DNA of 64,000 nt from Cruorifilaria tuberocauda (taxonomy: Eukaryota; Nematoda; Chromadorea; Rhabditida; Onchocercidae): positions 1 to 64,000 of the forward strand of contig JABVXU010000296.1 of the NCBI GenBank assembly GCA_013365365.1, written 5' to 3'. Positions within the stretch are counted from its first letter, which is position 1. Each line of letters begins with the position of its first letter. The notes under the pieces were generated by a model, which had not been told where the DNA came from, searched no databases, and saw nothing but the letters and a program-made list of their open reading frames with translations. The position numbers and the translations under genes were made by a program. Below, one piece after another: positions 11,018-23,641 of the stretch.

Positions 11018-14000
11018 TTATTTCAAGCAGAATTTGTAAGAATCCGGTAGCAATTCCTCAACTTTCCGATGAAACTTGTTGCTAAACTGAAATCTTGAGG
11101 TACTGCTTGTAATTAGGTTTGCCTTGAGTATTTGAACTACTTCTTCAGGATTTGCTTCGAGTAAGCTACAATCAGCCAATAAAACTGTTGTGAAAGGCAT
11201 CTGAAATAAAACAAAATTTGATTTGAAATTTAAGCTTGATCCTTACAAAATAATTACTGCGTGATTTCCGCCTACTTTTATTGAATACGTGAAGTGTACT
11301 TTTTCAATTAAAACTAATATTCAAGAATCTACATTTACACGTACACATATAAAACACCACAAAATTCCAGACATTAACTATGCACACAAGCGAAGAATTA
11401 ACAACGAATTCCGTTATTTACAATATTAATCACCCAATTTAGTAAGAAATGTGATTTAAGCTACCAAAATCAATTTGAAATATTTACATTGTGTGCGCGC
11501 AAATGCCCAAAACTTACAAATACCTGTTACCACTGACAATTATTTTAGAAAAAAAGAAAACTGACTATACCCTATCAACTTTAATCTTCAAACAAATATC
11601 AACAATCGAAGAAGTGGCTGTTGTTGCAGACAAATCTAGATGAAGCATATTTGGACAATGTGTCAAGGACCACTCCATTATATAATCCGGATTATGCAAG
11701 CTATTGAGAGATAATTTCAAAATTTCTAATTTCCTCTCCACCTCTGGCTGAAATTAAAGAAAAATTAACAAAATTTTATATGGTTATTAATCATTTGCTA
11801 TCCTGAATAAAAAACTCATTCAGCTTATGACCTCGATTAATTCTTTAAAATTCAGTGACATAAATGACCGCATAAAGATTAGAGAATTAAATTAGTCGAG
11901 TACATCCTGTTCAAAATAATTATATTCTAAGGCAGTTGAATGAAAGACGGAATATTTTTCGTATAAAATATAATTGAAAACACAGCCGCTCATTCCTGAG
12001 GAATCATAAATTTAAAAGATAATAAGTTACTCCACAATTCAATCAGTGAGATTTATCGGAGTGCGGAGTCATTCCGAATGCTAACATATAATACTGAGGA
12101 AAGGGTACTTCACTTCTTTTTGAAGATATATTATCTCTAACGGCGTAATAATTAACATGAGAGTAATTAATCGAAAATACTGAGATCCAGAAATTACACA
12201 GGTGAAATCGAGATTTCAGCAACCATTTTGTCTAACTTACTAAATTAAATGGACAAGTGTGAAAATTTACAAACCTACAAAGACACAATATTTGACTAAA
12301 GTTTAATAATAGATATTATGCCCAATTTCTCGACTAAATGCAAAAATAAGAAAAATAAAAACAAGATTGAAAAGATTAATTTCTTCATCTTACCATATTA
12401 TCCATTTTGGATACCGCTGTACAAGACAGATCTAAATATTTTAAGCTCTTACAGACTTGAATTATTTCTAAAGCGTGATCTGAATTAACTTCTGAGTTGA
12501 AACTTAAATCCAGCACTTCCAGTGAAATTATTTCTAAAAAAAACTTAGTGAAATGATAGAATAACCTTTAGTTTATTTCAAAATAAAATCTTGTTGACCA
12601 AAATATCTAAATTTTATTCATTAGCATATTTGATTCTTTTTCTGCTTCAAGGAAACCTGATTTCTTTCATAATATAAACGTTCGAATATGAAAAAGCAAA
12701 AAAGTACAAATTTAAAAGTAGATGAAAATAATATAGCTCATAAAATCATTAAAATTAAAGCTGAAGTAAATTTGCATTTTTAATAAATAGCAAAATTTTT
12801 AATCATCTGAACATTCAAAGCTTACTTTTAATCTCGTGTATTAAACAATCTGTAATGCTTCGGCTTATATTACATGAAGCAAGTTTAAGACGTATAAGAT
12901 TGGGACAGAGACTGATGAAAGTAACCAGATGATCGGAACCATTATCACCGAGATTATTATAACTCAAATCTAGCTTGGTCAATGCACCACAGACAGAATA
13001 ATCACCAATCAGCTGCCGAAGGTGCCTACTAAAATATTTGACATTTACAATACTTTTTAAAATTGAATGTTCAAGAAATAACTCATAAAAAAAGTGAAGA
13101 ATCACGTCTCGCAGCTTACAACTAGATTGATCTGTTCAGATTTTTCGAGACGAGTGAGAAATTCATTTAGATCAAGATGAAATTAAATGATAGAGTATCG
13201 TAACAATTTTTACGTAACAGTTTAAAAAATGGAATTCCCAGGAAGTTGAACGCACGTTACAGTGCACTCATAATTTCTTACCTCGAAGAAAACCGATCAA
13301 TAATTTTGTCATAAATCAAATGAAAAAATAATTTTCGAATATACCTTTTCAATGCACAGCAAGGCAAATTCAGTAAAGTGAGGTGATGTCGAAGGATTTT
13401 TGAAATTAAATCAATAAATAAAGTTGACAACGAATTGCCATCAAGATAAAATTCCAATAGGCTTGACTCCAAAACCTGAATAGCTGCGCAGACAGCATCA
13501 TCTTGGCCAATATTCATTTCACGCAAATCCAATAAGCCATTTGAACTTTCCGAAAGTGCATGTAATACATTAACCATTAATCCTAGGTTATATGATATTT
13601 AACGTAAATAGGCTAAAAATATGGAATCAACGACAAAAATCAAACAAAATACTTTACACAACAAAATCCGAAAACGGCAATTTCTTATTCTTTCCGAGAT
13701 AATTTTCTTTATTCTTTATTCTACCTTCAGTATTTTAGCAGTAACTACAACACTTTAAATATTATAAAAATTCAGTTACTTGTCGTTCTTTTTGCATAAA
13801 TTTGAGCAGCGGACGGTTTTGCACAACCACTTATGATACATTTTAGAACTTTTTCATCTGCTAGCACCAGCTCAATTGGTGTATCATCAGACAATTCGCA
13901 ATCATCTTGGCATATTATCATTGATGAATACTCCAAATCACCTTTTAGCTCCTCTCTACAACGTTTCCGGACATCTCCTATGAAGCATGAGCTGAAATTG

Positions 14001-17000
14001 TAATAATGAAAAGTGTTAAAATTTCACTATATTCCATTCCTCACTACGAGATGGTAGAAATCAAACATATTGATCATTAATATTTCATCTTTAAGAACGA
14101 ATAACAAAAAAAAAAATTACAGTATTTAATAATACTAATACGATGATAACAGCGAAAGTTTTAGCAATTAAACTTAGTAACATTTTATACAAAAACGATA
14201 ATCAACCTTTCGAAAGGCATTCCTTTAGTTTTCAGATGTGTTCCATCATTCGTCATCATAATAATTTTAACAAAAATTTGATTTTTAATATTTGATGGCG
14301 TCGAAGATGATAATGATAAGGGCACTTTGCATTCTTGCATACTATTGACAACAGCTGAGTCCCTCATACTGGAATGTTTGAAAGGTTGCAATTCAGTACT
14401 TGAATTGCTTCCACTTTTCATTCTCCGTGGTGCTGAACGTGAGACCACTATATCTTCATCTGAATCTTGTTCGATATCTCTTAAAATGAATTCAAATGTA
14501 ACTTGAAAGAAAGTAAATCAATTTAATAATAAAATTAACTGATAAAAAGGCTTAGCAGAATGATTCCAAAAAAGCCATGCTACGTATAAAGAGCAATACA
14601 TTCTAAACAACCCAGTGAAATTTTCAAAAAAAAAATGTCAACCTGTTTACACTCGACCGGCTTCTTTTGCCTTGTCTACATCCTGGAACAGTGAAAGATC
14701 CAGATAATGTAACAGAACTAGAATTACGCGGGGGTTCATCACAAAAATCAGTCGGAAAATTGCGCTTCGCCTGAGCTATACTTTCCGCTGAAATCAATCC
14801 TCGTTTTAAAACGACATAGATTTTAATGAAGATTTAATAAAAACAAGAATTGCTACATATCCTCTAAAATCATCAGAAATTTTCTTTTTGTTTAGTTGAA
14901 CGAACATTTGTGGTCAACGTAGTGACCAATTTATAAATTCGAATATGCTTTTTAAAACTTTGGAACTATAAAAAACAAATGATTCGCAAAACTACTAAAG
15001 AATGAAAAACAGACCGACTTCACTTCTAGCAATTCGTTGCTTATTTATTGATGAAGGCGAACAATTAGATGGAAAGGACGATGAAGCCTGATGAGTAGAA
15101 ATGAAATCATCAATGCCGATAAGTGCGTCATCTAATGGCGAAACATACGTTGTACGGCACATTTCATCCTTTTCATCCTAAAATATGGCATTTCGTATGA
15201 CTTCAAATTTATTAAAAAATGGAATTAATTATGCTCACTTACTGATATAACACCAAATTAATGACAAATGATGAAACAGTTTCCCTCAAACATGTTCATT
15301 AGGTAAAGAATGGAATAAACACATCATTAGCAACATCGCTAAAACTTACAAAACCATCACACAGAATCAAACTATACTGATTTCCAAAAGAATATATTCT
15401 AAACATAAGTCAGTCGCCATAGTAATATATTTCAACAAAGAATGGATAAAAACCTCGTCAAACGAAGCATCGCCTATATCTAATCCATCCACCAAAACAT
15501 TTATTCGATCATGTGTTGCTCCACGTCCCACAACATTCATCGTTTTCCGATATTCATGCAAATTTGACACATTTGGATCAACTTTCACAGATGAGGTATT
15601 CGAATGTGTTTTTGATTTTGACTTGTTATTTAATTTGAGCTTTTTCGGTGGTGGTTCAGCATTTACGATTACGTTTGCTGAAATAATCAAAAACTTTTAA
15701 AGTTTTTTAGCATCAATCAAAATACGAATAGTGTTAGTGAATAAAATCAAGGATAGATAGACAAGGAAATAGTTCCCAAAATATGCGTCATTTAATAAAT
15801 AAAACCATTTAAAGATGCAGCCATCGAACAAACAAAAATTATCTTAACTACATAATTAAAATAAATCTGAATAAATGTTTCCCAGCGTTTATTAACAATT
15901 TTTTAAAAATATTTAAAAACTAAAACATAGATCTTTGGGCAGCTTTATAAATGGAATGTTAGTTTGAAATGAAAAATCTTCTTATGCTGTTTATTTCAAA
16001 TTTGAGAATTATGGAAATCTTCAAAACTCCAGTGTTTATTTATCGGTAAAGAATTTAAAGAAAAACAGTTAATTTTTTTATATGTAAATATCGAAAACAA
16101 ACCTTCTTTTAGCTTTATTTCCATTAATGATACAAGTCGTTTGGCTTCTTCCATAACATCATCTTCAACCATTTCCATTTTAATTGCGTTTCGGAAAAAA
16201 TCAAGCGCAGTCCAATCATCACGATTTTTGATAGCAACGCTCGCTCCAAACTTTAATAATAAATTAACGATTGCTGTAGCACCTCGGTCACATGCTTCCA
16301 TTAATGGAGTTAAACCACCACTATCCTGGAAATTATTTACAAAGTTTCAAAATCCTATGGATCAAAAAAACAGAATATTAACATTAGCATATTTCACTTC
16401 TAGAAGATATAAATTTCAAAAACTTGAAATGAACGGAATAAAAAATTTTCCTGAATGCTAAATAAAAATAAGCAGTGCTCTCAAAAGTCTTTAAATCAGA
16501 CAATATGAACAAATTGGAAGAAACAAAAAATGAATCATACCGTTCGTTCGCCATCAGCTGACAAAGTTCCTTCGTTTGATCGTAAATTAAGATTTGCACC
16601 AGATTGAGCCAAAATTCGGACATTTTCGAATTTTAACGCTCCTACAGCCTCATGTAATGGTGTCCAACCACCTTCATCGCGAGCATTTATATTGTATCCC
16701 TGAAAAGTTCAATTCCTTTATAGCAAATTATAATGAATGTGCAAAAAGAAGAGAAAAAATGACAACAAACCATATCGATTAGCATTTTCAAATATTGGGT
16801 ATCACTACCGCGAGCAGCCTCATGCATTCGTGTTTCACCATATAAATTGATTTTTTTATCTTTCTCGGATCGAATACGCTCTTCGATACTATGACGGTTT
16901 GCTTCTTCTAAAATTTGAAAATATTTGAGATTTGAAAAGAAAAAATATTCAAACAAAACTCAACTCAGAAGATACAGATGTTAGCAGTAGTATATGTCCA

Positions 17001-20000
17001 TTTAAGAATAGTAATGATATCTTATGTATCAGCAATGCTGAAATTTTCAAGTTTACTATTAAAGATACTATTAAAGCAGAAGAAATGAACTGATTTTCCT
17101 TTACTACTCTACTATTGTAATTAATATTACCGCTATTTGCCCATTCTTACATATAGAAAACACAGCATGTAATGCAATTAATCGTTCGATTTGTTTATAT
17201 TTCTTTTTTCGAAAAAACTGTATACTGTCAAGAATAACAATTATATGTTTGTATAATATAGACATACTAACCGTGACAACGAGCCAAAATTTGTGCATCA
17301 CTCAACTCATCCCATTCATCGACGAAATTTTCGTCTTTTCCCCCATCACTTTCCGATTTATCATCATCGTCTTCTGCTTCATTACCGAGATTATCAAGTT
17401 TTGCTTCAATTTCTACACGTAAATCCCTCTCCAAATCATTGTCGTTTACATATGCCAACATACTTTCATACAAAATTTTCTAAAAAATCAATTATTTGAC
17501 TCCATATTCAGTTTGTTCCCAATTCAGTTGTTCTTAGCATTGACATTTTGATAACAGCATGTTAATTGCTTGAATTTTAACTTATGCAAGCAAATGTATG
17601 ATGCTTAATTCCTTAATTTCTATAAAATTAAAACATAAATAACTTTGTTGATTGCATTTCTAAAACATGTGTATTAAACAATTACTTTCTGACGGTTATA
17701 AATTACGAGGCATTCGGATTTCCGGAAGAATTCTAGAACTTCCGTTGGTGTGAAAGAATCCATATGAGCAGCAACATTAGCAATACAAAGACTTGTATCT
17801 CCTTTCTAAATGTAAATCCTGATTAATCTTGAAGAACTGATAAAAGTTCGAATCTCGGGGTTAGGTGTTATTAAAACTGTTCAATTTTCTGTATTCTCCT
17901 TCTTCGTAAAATCATACGTTATGCTTTTTCTTTGCAAAGTTCACTTTTCCTAATTCATAAAGATATACTATCTTAAGTATATTATTATTATTATTATTAT
18001 TTTTATGTATTATCATTATGTATTTTCCAGGACTTCCCGAATTAATTCAATTAAACTCAGGCAAAATTAGGATACGTACCTTGGCATCGCATACATTCAA
18101 AGTGCTTTCAAGATTTTCAACTTCAATAAAGCAATTGAATGCTTCTTCATAACGATCTAACTCTTTTGCTGTTTCTCCTATAGATACCAAAGCTTTAATT
18201 TTATCTTCCGTTTGGCAAGCATAAACTAACATCTGTTTGTAATACTCGAGTGATATTTCGTGGAATCCTATCTGCAAATCAAATTCTTGTAAAACTGAAA
18301 TTATTCTGTTTAATTTAAAGATTTTAATGTAAAGAAGAGAAAAGAAAAAAGAAAACGGCCGAAAAATAGAGTATACCTCATACAAGTCATCTGCAATTTT
18401 CTCACTGATCCTCATCTTAAGCTGTTCATCGGTACTTTCCAACACTTTCAATCGCTCGATTGTTTTGCAGACTAAAATTATGACTTCAAAATCAAGAAAT
18501 CAAGAATAGACGAAAATCGGAAATGTATTCAATAAAAGACAGACGAAAATTTTTAATGCTTGAATATTTCCAAAATCATTTGAAAATCAACATCTGTTGA
18601 ATTGCAACTGGTAATGCAGTTCATTCAACAACAATATTATAATTTCATGTTTATTGAGACTAGGAGGTATCCTCGGTACATTCTGCGCCCCGATAGTTAA
18701 ATTTTAACTTGGATAGAGAGAGAAATTTTTGGCTGCTAACGAATAGGACTTTTAAAATTGAGCAAGAGGATACCAAACCTCAGCCCAGAAATTTCCCATC
18801 TGCATCAAAAATAGCTAAAAGAAAATGAGATCGAGATGAAAACAGAGATCAAAAATATCTGCAAGCTAAATGACCGAGAATTATATTAAATCAACACAAT
18901 TCCACATAATGATAACCAATGCATAAACGAATAACAAAACTAGGTTCTAAAACATCGAAAGCCAACGAAAAGAAGAATGATTGATAAATCTTATCAAAAA
19001 ATTAGAATTTTTAGACAAGTTTCTATGAGAGAATGACAGATTACCTATTATCAGCATTTGGTAGAAGGATCTTTGCTCTTCGGCTTCCAACTTTTCATGT
19101 CCTTTGGAAGTTAACATTAAACTAAGATCCCATTTTGCACCAACAAAATCCTTTGCTCTAATTTTCTCCTTCAAAATAAATTATATAGACACATTAAAAA
19201 AATATTCGAATTTCGAAATAATAAAATAGAATTTTTTCGCAACAGTAAAATGATTTATACCTGAGCTAATATGAACTTCGCTTCACATAGTGTTCGCTGA
19301 TCTAAATTAGCAGCTACGTGAACCAATTCAATGGCTGTTTTCAAACGTTGATCGCCAGAAAAATTCAACTTTGAAAGTAAACAGCGATACTGCAGGTCGT
19401 GATCACCTGCACGCCTACAAAATTTCCGTTTTTTTTTTACCTTGTACATCTGCACTATGATATATAATGTTACTGAAAATCTGATCCTGTACGATAGTAG
19501 TACAAATGATATTTTAATATTCAACCATAATTAAATAAATTATTTAAGTAATAAAATTAACAGATAAAAAGAATTGAATAAACATGTACTTCGAAAACTT
19601 AAGATTTCTAATACAAACTAGTATTACTAGTTTTGTTGGGAACTATGGATGATGGTTAACTGTCGGATACACAGGTCACGGACTGACAATAATTCTAATT
19701 CAGCATAAATTTGATATAATATACGCTACGTAAAATACATCCTAATTGTATAAAATAACTCTCTATAAATCTAAAAAAATCTCTAAAGAAGCAAAATTTA
19801 ACAAAACATACGTTGCATAAGCTAATGCTGCATTGTGATAACGTACTGATAAACTTTGCAATTTCATTTTATCACATATCTGCGAAAGCACTTGCTGTAA
19901 CCGAGCTTTCCTTGACCTCGAATCTTGGCCCATCCGTACAGCACTAAAGCAAGCACAGTAATCTTCGATTTAACTGTACATAATGAAATTTAGAAAAATA

Positions 20001-21569
20001 AGTTCTAACTTTCAACATTGATTCTGCATCGATAATTATTATCGAGTAACTAGTTGCGATAAGTTAATATTTTGCATAATTCAAGGAAATTATGCGTAAC
20101 AACTTTCAAACAGAATATTTTATTGTGATAAGCAAATATCCATACTGATACTATAGTAACCTCACTTTCGCACTAAATATCAAAATAATAGCTCATTTTA
20201 TTGACAAAGCCTTGTCAACTACTGAATATACTAGTCAGTTGTATAATGTTAATTACACTGACATGAAATTGACAAATGGACAAGTCGCAGAAAGTTTATC
20301 AAGATGATAAGACGGTCACTTGGGTAAACATGAATTTTCAAATAATCGTAAATCAATAACTTCAAGTTGCTTAGAAAGACCAAAATCCTTACTCTTTGTC
20401 GCAATCAATATCTAGGGCATGCTCTGATAAATAGGCAAGACTTCTTTCACACCACTGCTTAGACTAAAAACATACTAACTGTTGTCAAATTATATCGAAT
20501 ATTTTTTTGATAGATTTGATAAAATTTTAAAATTTGGATAAAAATTCATTTTGTCTATAAAATTTAACACTTTTTTCCAAATATATCTAAGCGTAGAGCA
20601 AAAAACATCACTTTTTCTAATAGTGATTCCTGTTTTGCATTTGAATTGAGATAAATTTGTAGATGAAGCCATCCGATCACATGATATGCAAGCTGGATAA
20701 AATGAACTTTTCCAGATTTATTCGCCGCTTCCAAATATTTCTCTCCATGCTCTAAAGCCTTGGTGTTTTTTTGGATACCTGAAGCATACGAAATTTTAAA
20801 TGAGATAGACATGATGGATAAATATTCCTTTTTTAAATCTTCAAAAAGTATAATAACTAAATCTGGTGTCCATCAACTTTTTTAAAATGAAATTGTATAT
20901 TGAACAACAGCAGAATAATGCAAATCGGAAAAATGAAAAATTGATGTATGCATCGACTCCATCATCACGAAATAAAGTCGGCGTAAACAACCAAATGACA
21001 GAACATGCAAAACTACAACCCAAATTATTAGTATAAAAATTTTTGAGGAAATATACCTGGATCAACGAGAATTTCCGCAATGGCTCGATGAGCAAAAATG
21101 GCGTTTTCATAAATTTTTAGTTTTTCGGCAAGTTCCGCACCCTTGCGATAATAACTTAATGCTTTGTGCAGATCACCAATTCGTCGATATTCGTCACCAA
21201 GTTCTACACAAAAATCGCACACCTTTCTATCATCCTTTTGTTCCGATGATTTATGTAGTTGCCTTTCTAGTTCTGCAACAAAGCAAATTTACAAAAAAAA
21301 AATCATGAACATAATAATTCACTGCTTAAATAAAATGGCGTAGCACTTTATCTCCTTTGCCACTTCTTTTGATATCCTTATTCAACTTTAAGAATTTACC
21401 ACAAGCAATTAGTTGCATTATCATTAGAACTAGTTAAAATCGCACATGCTATATTATCAATTCCATATAAATAAAAATTAATGAATAAATAAATTAATTA
21501 ATAAACAAATAAATAAATGAATAAATAACCTTCAATGAATTCATTTTCTCTTCGTTTTTTCTTCGGCAT
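11018..21569 (-). CDS. tonsl: tonsoku-like protein TONSL (TPR, ankyrin, UBL and LRR scaffold)
   Basis: Partner of MMS22L that reads newly deposited histone H4 unmethylated at Lys20 and promotes RAD51-dependent repair of stalled forks. Twenty-four exons: 21569-21530, 21272-21057, 20778-20612, 20463-20393, 19943-19812, 19414-19261, 19168-19045, 18471-18377, 18271-18080, 17805-17686, 17479-17272, 16907-16771, 16699-16541, 16325-16103, 15677-15454, 15177-15015, 14787-14643, 14479-14207, 13991-13780, 13582-13345, 13028-12826, 12533-12394, 11747-11571 and 11200-11018. All phases agree (3996 nt, 1331 residues; human 1378). TPRs span about residues 1-437. An acidic linker (EDDDDKSESD) follows. Three ankyrin repeats span 510-665 (GETRMHEAAR, GGWTPLHEAVG, GGLTPLMEACD). 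A basic PPPKKLKL patch lies near 687, a ubiquitin-like region at about 920-995, and LRRs from 1019 to the end (LTKLDLSYNNLGDNG). The histone-pocket residue recalled as Asn571 in human aligns with Gly here. Confidence 0.93.
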
Positions 21570-23641
21570 AATGTACCAATCTCAAAAATGACCCATATTT
21601 GTGAGGAAGATCCTGAAATTACCAAACATTTCACTTACACTATGACTGTATCAATAGATTTGAAAAAATGAACGATCGTAACTGCATGCAATATTTTATA
21701 TTTCATCAGTAACAATTTAAATTTTCATTCTTCCAAGTAAATCAATCTTAACCTTCAATATGAAACAATTAAATGTCAAACGCGGAAGATAGCATTTATG
21801 TTAAAAAAAATTAGCAACCTCAACATATGTAATGATTTGCAAATTGATAGCTAACTATTTCTACATTTAGAAAAATTTTATTACGTAATATACAAAGTAT
21901 AAAAAAGTACCTACTTGAAAACAGAAATACTTGCAAAATATGAACAGAATTATTTCGAAAAAAAAAATGCAAAATTCCAGAACAAAAACAGCAATCTGTA
22001 TGATCGCAGAACAAAGTACAATCTTAAATGATGCAAAAATCAGATCTATTAATTTATACCCATTTAACGAGAACATGCCATTGCAGGTGTAATAATATTA
22101 CAAATTTTAGTAGACGTCTGTTACCTACTTTTTATTTGCTTGCCATTGCTATATATACGTTAAATATTAATATTAATGCATTAAATGCACATATTAAATA
22201 AAAAAAAATTTACCGACAAAATAAATGTACAATATTGTATTGAAAAATAGACTTATAAACGTAAAAATGTTACACAAACGGAAAATTAAATTAGATAGTT
22301 CATTAAATAGTTCATGCCCTAATTAATATCCAAAAGAAAAAATTTCTAAATTATACGGCATAAAATGGAGATTTTGATCAATTCAATAAAAAAAATATAT
22401 TTCACAAAGTGTGTGATTGTATATTTTCGAAGTATAAATATTCATATATAACTTATATAAAATGAACTGATAAATAAAATAAATTGAAGAAATAAAATAA
22501 AGCTTATAAGACAAAGAAGAAAATGAAAAGATAAATAAATGACGTATCTATAACCTTACGTAAACAGCGTGAGGAATGCGCACACAAACAAACAAGAACA
22601 CGTCATCCGTAATTTACCAACCTAACATAGGCTACTTTTACCTAAAAACATATCGGAAATTTTACTTAATGAGCCGGAAAAGGATGTTAGGAAATTCCGT
22701 ATACTGTGCTCTGCCAACCGTATCAACCTAAGTTTATGATATAATCCTGATTGATATTTTTGGGAAACTGTCCACAAGTTACTACAATTAACTTTGATGA
22801 CTTAGAAATTACTTGTCGTAGAAATTGATTTAATAATATTGATTAAGATGTAATGGATTTTGTGTAGATATAATGGGTATGATTACTTTTCATTTAAATT
22901 AAAATGAAATTTAAATTTGTTTAACAAGATAATTGTAGGATTAGAAATTCTTTACTTCTTTAAAGAAGTAATTTGTGTTTAAGTAAGGTTTTATTTATTG
23001 ATTTTTCATAGCAATTTGAAGAATAGAACTAAATGCCTTATGAAAGTAGAAAAATGCAGATTATGAAGTAAAATTATGTCATGTTGTTGATTGCATAATG
23101 ACATATCAAAGTTATGAATAAACAGGTGTATTCAATACCTATCATCCTGCTATTATGTAACATTTTTCTCTTTACTTTTCATTGATATATCATTGTTTCT
23201 TATAATTTCAAGTACTTAAATGTTTTAGTTTTTATTTAGATAGCCATCACTGTTGAAATAATTTTGACATTTGAACATGCGGTAGATTCTATAAATAGGA
23301 TTGCAAGAAGTGAGGGAAGAAGGAAAGAACTAACTAATATGAGTTGTGGTTGCTAAGGATACTTTTAGGGTTCCAGTTAACACAGAGGAGTTGTAGGAAT
23401 TTATTTTATATTATTGTTTTATAGTTTATTTCTTATAACCTCTTAGTTCTGGATCTTTTAAGTTTTTACTGTAACTAATACATCCAAATGTTTTAAGCTA
23501 ATCAGTTCGAAAAGATGTGAAATTCAATATAGAGTAAGATAAATGGAAAAGATGGTTAATTCATATTCTCAGTTCTTAACGGGAACTCGAACGGTTTAAG
23601 CAAATTCTTGTTGTTTTTAAAAAAAAGCATTTAGAGTAACA
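21570..23641. other. divergent promoter region between TONSL and nud-1
   Basis: About 2.1 kb separates two outward-facing genes. No coding sequence is supported. The strand is extremely AT-rich with homopolymer runs. An acceptor-like GCATTTAG ends about 8 bases before the nud-1 ATG and is probably its trans-splice site. Two small pockets of higher G+C, at about 22545-22640 and 23280-23400, are the best places to look for promoter elements. Confidence 0.4.

Noticed and set aside
17840..17865. tRNA T-arm-like string AGTTCGAATCTCGG
   Set aside because: The stem does not pair, and no anticodon or acceptor stem is present in the surrounding intron.
18770..18816. Possible extra TONSL exon between exons 7 and 8 (good acceptor TTCTTTTAG)
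   Set aside because: It would introduce an in-frame TGA, and exons 7 and 8 join perfectly in phase without it. The slightly G+C-richer pocket at 18660-18830 remains unexplained.
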